DNA from: Bondarzewia mesenterica
Taxonomy: Eukaryota > Basidiomycota > Agaricomycetes > Russulales > Bondarzewiaceae
Assembly: GCA_004802705.1 (NCBI GenBank)
Contig: SGPL01000351.1
Location: 1 to 36,036 of the forward strand
Length of the DNA stretch: 36,036 nucleotides
Reading direction: 5' to 3'
Shown: piece by piece, positions 30,912 to 36,036 of the stretch
Layout: each line of letters starts with the position of its first letter
Position numbering within the stretch: the first letter of the stretch is position 1
Notes under the pieces: model-generated
What the model was told of the DNA's origin: nothing
Database searches by the model: none
Seen by the model: the letters and a program-made list of their open reading frames with translations, nothing else
Position numbers and translations under genes: made by a program

Positions 30912-33900
30912 CTATCGCTTTTCCACGTTCGCGTCTGGTGAGGTCATCGGGTATCGACAGTAGCGGTCTGAGATAAACGTCACAGTCCATGTACCTGCGT
31001 GCACGCACGTTGTTAGAGATGTAATGATAACACGCCACGCCACACGTCAATTTGCATACCTTCCATGGCAGAAAAGATCGAATACTCTTTTGTGGTGATG
31101 CCAGAGACAGTATGCGTCTCGAGGACCATTCCAGGTTTACTACCCTTCTTCCCACTTACCTCCGCCCTCTGATAGGTGAAGGTGAAGGGCGGCTCTCCGA
31201 TAAGCGTGAACGTAATTTCTGCCTGGTCGCCTGCAGTTCATTCGAATACGTCAGCACGCAGCTCTACTCAGTGAGGGTTGAGGCTAGATTGATCTACCTT
31301 CGTGAATGTCTTGGAATATCCGCTTTCCGTGCCCAACCTGGGCAGACGGAAGGGGATGCACAGTGTACGTCAGATCGGTCACAACCGACTTGCACATCTT
31401 CTGTTTATGCGCAATGGACGTGATCTTGAACTCGCCCGGTTGTTGCTGCACCAGGGCAAACGGCGACACGCTCGTTTCGTGCGTGTACGACCTGCCATTG
31501 ATACGGTAGCTACAATGGGAGACGTAAGTGTGAGAGCAAACTGAGTTCGCGTTTATGCGCAACGTACCCGATCGTCCATGGAGGAATACCCTCGAGCTGG
31601 AACTGGGAAACTTCGCCAACACAGAAATGTTCCCTCCGATCAAATGGAACGATAGCAGCGGACTCGGCCACTTCTACCCATATCGACCTTTCATGCGGAT
31701 CTGGAGTAGCCTGCTCGCAGTGCGATGCATCTCGTATTGACTCGATTGTGACATAATGCTTGCCGATAGACTTGAACGCGTACGACGGCAGGTTCAGCTT
31801 CCACGTCGACTCGGTCAGCTTAACCGTTTCCGTGTACGTCTCGCCCGCAGCCAAGTTTCGCACGGAGAGTTTCAACTCGAACGGCGGGGTACCCTCGAGC
31901 GAGACTACTCCATCAAGAGTCGACTTGTCTCGAGGCGTCAGCGTGTCGTGCAGACAATACTGTAGCCGATTCTGATTACTGAATCGCGCGTACGGACGCA
32001 TGAGAACTTCCTGCTCAAAGAGCGGGCGGTCATATCGGGGGATGACGGCTCCTTTGTGCTTGGACAAGGGATACGCGGCATCCCCGACTTGTTTGACCTC
32101 ATAGAAAATGCGCCCGGGGTCGGATGTGTGTAGCTGGAACCTCGTGCGAGATTGGATGCTGTTGAAAATGGGCTGGTCGAGAAGTTTGGTCCCACCAGTC
32201 TCACCCGCCCGCGCGATATTATACATAATCTGGAAAGGTGACCGTCCTGGATACGCAAATCGATCAGAGACGATGAAGTAATTACGGACCACAGAATACT
32301 CACCAGTGAGGTCGAGGTCAACATGATCACTTTGACCTTCACAAATGGGTGGTAGAATGAAAGAACCGTTGAATGCCTCGTGTAGTGTCTTCGTTTCCTG
32401 TGACAGTCGAGCAGATGGTCTCGGCACCCATTCGACCTTGTATGTGGATGCATCGGCAAATATAGTGCCCGGGCACTGAGAATCTGTGACCTAGGTGAAA
32501 CAAGCCGGAGTGATTAGTTCTAGAATAACAGGACGTGTAGACGACAGCCAAAACCCTTACCTCAATGATCTCATATAGACCCTTTTCGTTCACACGGAGA
32601 TTGTCATTGGGTGTATGCAGTGTCGCCTGTTGGACATAATCCGGATTCTCGAGGGTCCGATATTTGATGCGCCATGGCTAGAATATTGCTCAGCTCAACA
32701 GACGCGCATCTGGACGATACGGAAAAACACTCACGCCATCCCCAGTTAATCTCAACGGCAGACTCGCCTGCTCGTGATCCAAAATCGTGACATGGCGCTT
32801 TCCTTCCTTGCCATAGAATTTCGCGGTCGGCTGTCAAAGTTGTTCCCATTGTCGGCTGGTGATGGACAAAATTGCAAGAATGTGCACCAACCTTTACTCG
32901 TCTCACATTGACCGATACGCCAGGGACAGACAAGGACCGCTTACATCCGTAAGAGTCTTCAATGCTCACTGAAAAAAAATAAGACGTGTCAAAGCGTGTC
33001 CCGGAATGGGCGAACAACACACTCACCGAGGTCGATCTCAAATGATCCACCATCTCGGTCGATAGCTTTGGGCACAGGGAGCTGCAATGTCTTGCGCGGT
33101 GTATCAATTCCTCTGAAGCTGATGATTTCAGATCCCTTCGGCCCAACAAGTTGAACTTCGAGATTCCATGGTCCGGTACCCTATCCATGAACAACGATCC
33201 AAGGACACATGATCAACTTGCATGAACGGAGGATATGTCATCGTTATTTGAACGTACCCGCAAGTCGACATCAAACGTCAACCATATCCCCTGAACAGCT
33301 GTTGATTGTCTGCTTGTCCCGACCGGGTGGACCAGTCTGCACGAAGTTGGCTGTTGCCAGCGGGTGGACTATTTGATCAATGCTTGGTCCCTTTAGCTCA
33401 ACTTTCTGGTAGTTGGCGTCGCTGATATGGGTGAATGTGTAGATGTAATGCCCGCTACGCGGAGGTTGGAGAGTCATCTCCCCACGAGACCCGGAGAATG
33501 TTTGAACGCTCTCGCGAGGGTGTTCCTTGTCACGTTGCATTCGGTAGCCGATCTGGAAGGGCGGCGTGCCGTGGAGGACAAGAGACGCGGAAACACCAGT
33601 GTCTCCAGAACTACAAGGCAAATTCAGCCACATGAGCAAAAGCAAACAAAAGAAATCGTACCACTCGTGTATACGCCGCCATTCGATCTCGGCAGTAGGG
33701 CGAGGCAGCTCAACTACCGTGCACATCTCAGGACTTAACACATCGCCCTCACAGTACTTGCCCTTGACATCCACAATTGTATACTCGCCCGGTATGTTCG
33801 TCTTCACAACAAGGTCCCGTTTGCCTTCCTGCGTTGTCAGTGTCTTCTTCCAAGGCCTGAAGCGCTTGTTCGCGCTCTTTCCGTTCTCGTCCAAACCAAG

Positions 33901-35619
33901 AGAAGGCTGGTATTTGATGGTGACATCCCATGGGCTATCCAGGGGGTCGGCCTCATTAGCGAAGACGGTCAACGAAACTTCAGAACCTATACGCAGGGAG
34001 GCAGGGTTACCAGGACCGCAACCCTTGAACGAGACAGTCGGCCGACGCAAGACATGTACTGTTCGGGTGGTGTTGGTGCTGGCCTCCGCCGAAAGAGTAT
34101 TGTTACCACCTCTACCAGGAGATGAGTAGCCCATATAGTCTACGTTGCCCAGGTTGTCCATGACGGACTCGAGCGCGTAGATATGCGTCCCAAGAGCTTC
34201 CGCAGATACTGTCAGAGGAATATACACATCTTGAGCTGCGGCAATAGACGGCCGGCTACCATCAGGACGATCAACATGCCCGCCCTCAATACCCTCCACT
34301 GTGAAGTATTCTCGCTTGCCATTGATGTCTTTGAACCACTTCAGGCTCAAGGGAGGGACGCCATATACATCGAGACCCAACTGGAAATCTCTGTCCTCTC
34401 CCCCGATACCTCCGAGCCCTGGCGCCGCACAGCGCACATTATCCCCGCGAGTGATCGCGTCGCCGTCGGTAAACTGCGCACGAGGACAAGGCGCGATAGT
34501 TATTTCCGAGGGGTACACGATCCGTGCACCGACGCGGGAGTTATCTTGGACTTCATTTAGACGCACGGTGCCGGGGGTTGATAGTCGTATATGGGCCAAA
34601 GACTGCGTCTTCTGCAACCGCATGGTGGAATGGGGGTCCCGCTCCTCCTCGTCTTCATCGCCCTCGTCGTAATCATAATCGTCCGCGTCCAGTCTTGAGG
34701 CTCCCTTGACGCGTCGGAGCTCCTCTGCGCGCGCGTTCTCTATAGCTCTGAGTTCTCTGGAGTGAACAACCACCTTTTTTGGCGGGACATCCTCTCCTTC
34801 AACATAGCCGAGCGGTGTAAGTAAGTACTCAACAGTCTGAGGGCTTGTGTTGTTCAGAAGAAGGGGGATCAAGACGCTGCTGGAGGGCGTAGGAAGACAG
34901 AAGGTTTGGCCGAAGGGATTGAGGAATGCCGTGCTGATAGGCGACATGCGGACCGTATGCTGACCGAGGAGATGCGCATCTTTTCCTGTGTAACTCTTGC
35001 CTGAGAAGATACCGAATGTAGCGATGGAAAGAATGCTAGCAATGCTGAATGCACTGGTGGTGGCAATTTCCTGGGCTGCACGGACGTGTTCAACATTAGC
35101 AGAAGTAAGGGTCTCGTAAAGTAAGAGAAGACAGACCCTGCACGTCGCCTGAGCCTCCAAACAGGCGCAACCGAATACCACCGAACAGGAACCCATCCAA
35201 GATCCAGAGAAGCAGTACTTGCACTACGATGATGGACGTGGCGTAATTAAGGCGTGGTATTCGAAGTTGCCCGAGACCGACGCAGTAGAGAAAATCTACA
35301 ACAAGCCATTTTCGGCCATAGTGAGGGATATTGCTGTTGTCTGCAGCGAAGAGATACTGAAGATAGTCGAATAATTTGATGGCCTACGACAATACGCGTG
35401 ATCAGCACACAAGACAAATGAACAGGAGCGGCACCGTCTGCGACGGCTCATTAATGGCATGTTCCAGAATGCGCGTCATTTCCGAAGAATCGAAAACGCA
35501 CTTACCTGTACTAGAAGTCCGAAACTTAAAACGTACAGTCTCTGTGTTGGAACATCGAGGTATTTTTCAGGGATACGCGGTTGTGGCTGGTTGGGAGGAG
35601 CCTCTTTGGTAGTTGACAT
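30912..35619 (-). CDS. POM152: Nucleoporin POM152 (pore membrane ring protein)
   Basis: POM152 anchors the nuclear pore in the nuclear envelope. Its large C-terminal part lies in the lumen as a string of Ig-like domains. Thirteen exons in transcript order: 35619-35506, 35383-35137, 35075-33662, 33610-33258, 33180-33027, 32968-32892, 32830-32735, 32677-32561, 32490-32304, 32246-31568, 31509-31298, 31230-31060 and 30994-30912, giving about 1300 residues (yeast protein about 1340). The N-terminus MSTTKEAPPNQPQPRIPEKY is followed by hydrophobic segments (LYVLSFGLLVQAIKLF, YATSIIVVQVLLLWILDGFL). An acidic linker DADDYDYDEGDEDEEERDP precedes repeated Ig motifs such as GVPPLSLKWF, GTPPFQIGYRM, GTGPWNLEVQL, GEPPFTFTYQR. 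A T run on the minus strand (33275-33273) has one base too many; deleting it gives CSGDMVDVDVDLRGTGPW. Confidence 0.93.
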
Positions 35620-36036
35620 AGCGCCGTTACCGGCGATGAAGCAGCGCAAATTTCCTCAGAGCGATAAGACGGGTGTAACGGGTGAGAATAGGTGAGGTTT
35701 GAGCAAGGTCCGGGAGCGGTTGTGGTCTGTGGCTTTTGAAAGACGTTGCAGAGGACGAAGTGCGAGACACAAAAGCACGCGCCTGTCGCACGTGATCACA
35801 GGCGAAGCACCGTGGAGTTGGCGCCATGACTCTCGAGTTCAAACGGTTGCTCCGCCGTTCAGCTTGCATTAAGCGAAATGCATTCGTCACAAGCGACTTG
35901 ATATTTTGTAAAATATCTATACCTCTCATATTCCTCGCAACACGTCAAAAGACAATGCATATCATACAACACAATCCATCAATAAATAGATCCGCATAGC
36001 ACTATCCCGATCAACTCAGATACCAGAACAACAGGT
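35620..36036. other. Upstream region of POM152, no separate gene accepted
   Basis: These 417 bp should hold the POM152 promoter and 5' leader. A minus-strand frame (35929-35627) stays open for 100 codons and ends eight bases before the POM152 ATG in another frame. It has no family motif. AT-rich sequence at 35930-36000 includes AATAAATAG on the plus strand, which could belong to a neighbour beyond the window. Confidence 0.4.

Noticed and set aside
33288..33291. The CCCC run as the site of the POM152 frame break
   Set aside because: Deleting a base there gives GIWLTFDV, while deleting one from AAA at 33273-33275 keeps GDMVDVDVDLRG, the better Ig-repeat pattern.

Overview
The window is fungal nuclear DNA, almost certainly from a basidiomycete (Agaricomycetes-like). 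Genes sit densely on both strands. Almost every gene is split by many very short GT-AG introns (about 47-90 nt), and the recognisable products are conserved eukaryotic housekeeping proteins. N characters cluster at 2686-2827 and 28196-30356, so this is draft sequence. Exon structures below were worked out by hand from reading frames, splice sites and recognised family motifs; no database search was run.

Layout. 1-266: the 3' end of an unidentified gene. 267-2121: no intact gene, only decayed fragments. 2122-3221: a 1.1-kb foldback (inverted-repeat) element carrying a tRNA-like module in each arm. 3222-3925: the 3' remnant of a methionine-permease-like gene that begins at the edge of that element. 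4427-5945 (+): dCMP deaminase. 6006-9459 (-): TTI1. 9669-12095 (+): bifunctional aminodeoxychorismate (PABA) synthase. 12438-13859 (-): 2OG-Fe(II) dioxygenase. 14186-15026 (+): UBC12 NEDD8-conjugating enzyme. 15350-15931 (-): 5-hydroxyisourate hydrolase. 16250-18384 (-): DUF2235/Tle1-like alpha/beta hydrolase. 19414-20594 (+): RRP1/Nop52. 20807-21102 (-): a 53-residue single-helix protein. 21103-24106: a 3-kb gene-poor stretch. 24107-26608 (-): TBC-domain protein. 26704-29083 (+): gamma-tubulin complex component 4-like protein. 29346-30655 (+): inorganic pyrophosphatase. 30912-35619 (-): nucleoporin POM152.

How the genes relate. There are no operons. The order is a run of convergent and divergent pairs, with some very tight junctions: 60 bp between the dCMP deaminase and TTI1 stop codons, and 95 bp between the TBC and GCP4-like start codons. 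Functions cover nucleotide and folate metabolism (dCMP deaminase, PABA synthase, HIU hydrolase, pyrophosphatase), PIKK stabilisation (TTI1), neddylation (UBC12), ribosome biogenesis (RRP1), membrane traffic (TBC), microtubule nucleation (GCP4-like) and the nuclear pore (POM152).

Most notable observations: the foldback element with tRNA-like modules beside a truncated permease; single extra nucleotides in short homopolymers that break five otherwise good reading frames; three GC-AG introns in two genes; a TBC domain lacking both catalytic fingers; an in-frame second ATG suggesting two isoforms of pyrophosphatase; and a fungal Tle1-like hydrolase with a full catalytic triad. I saw no wholly new system. 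The foldback element and the 53-residue protein are the least explained parts.
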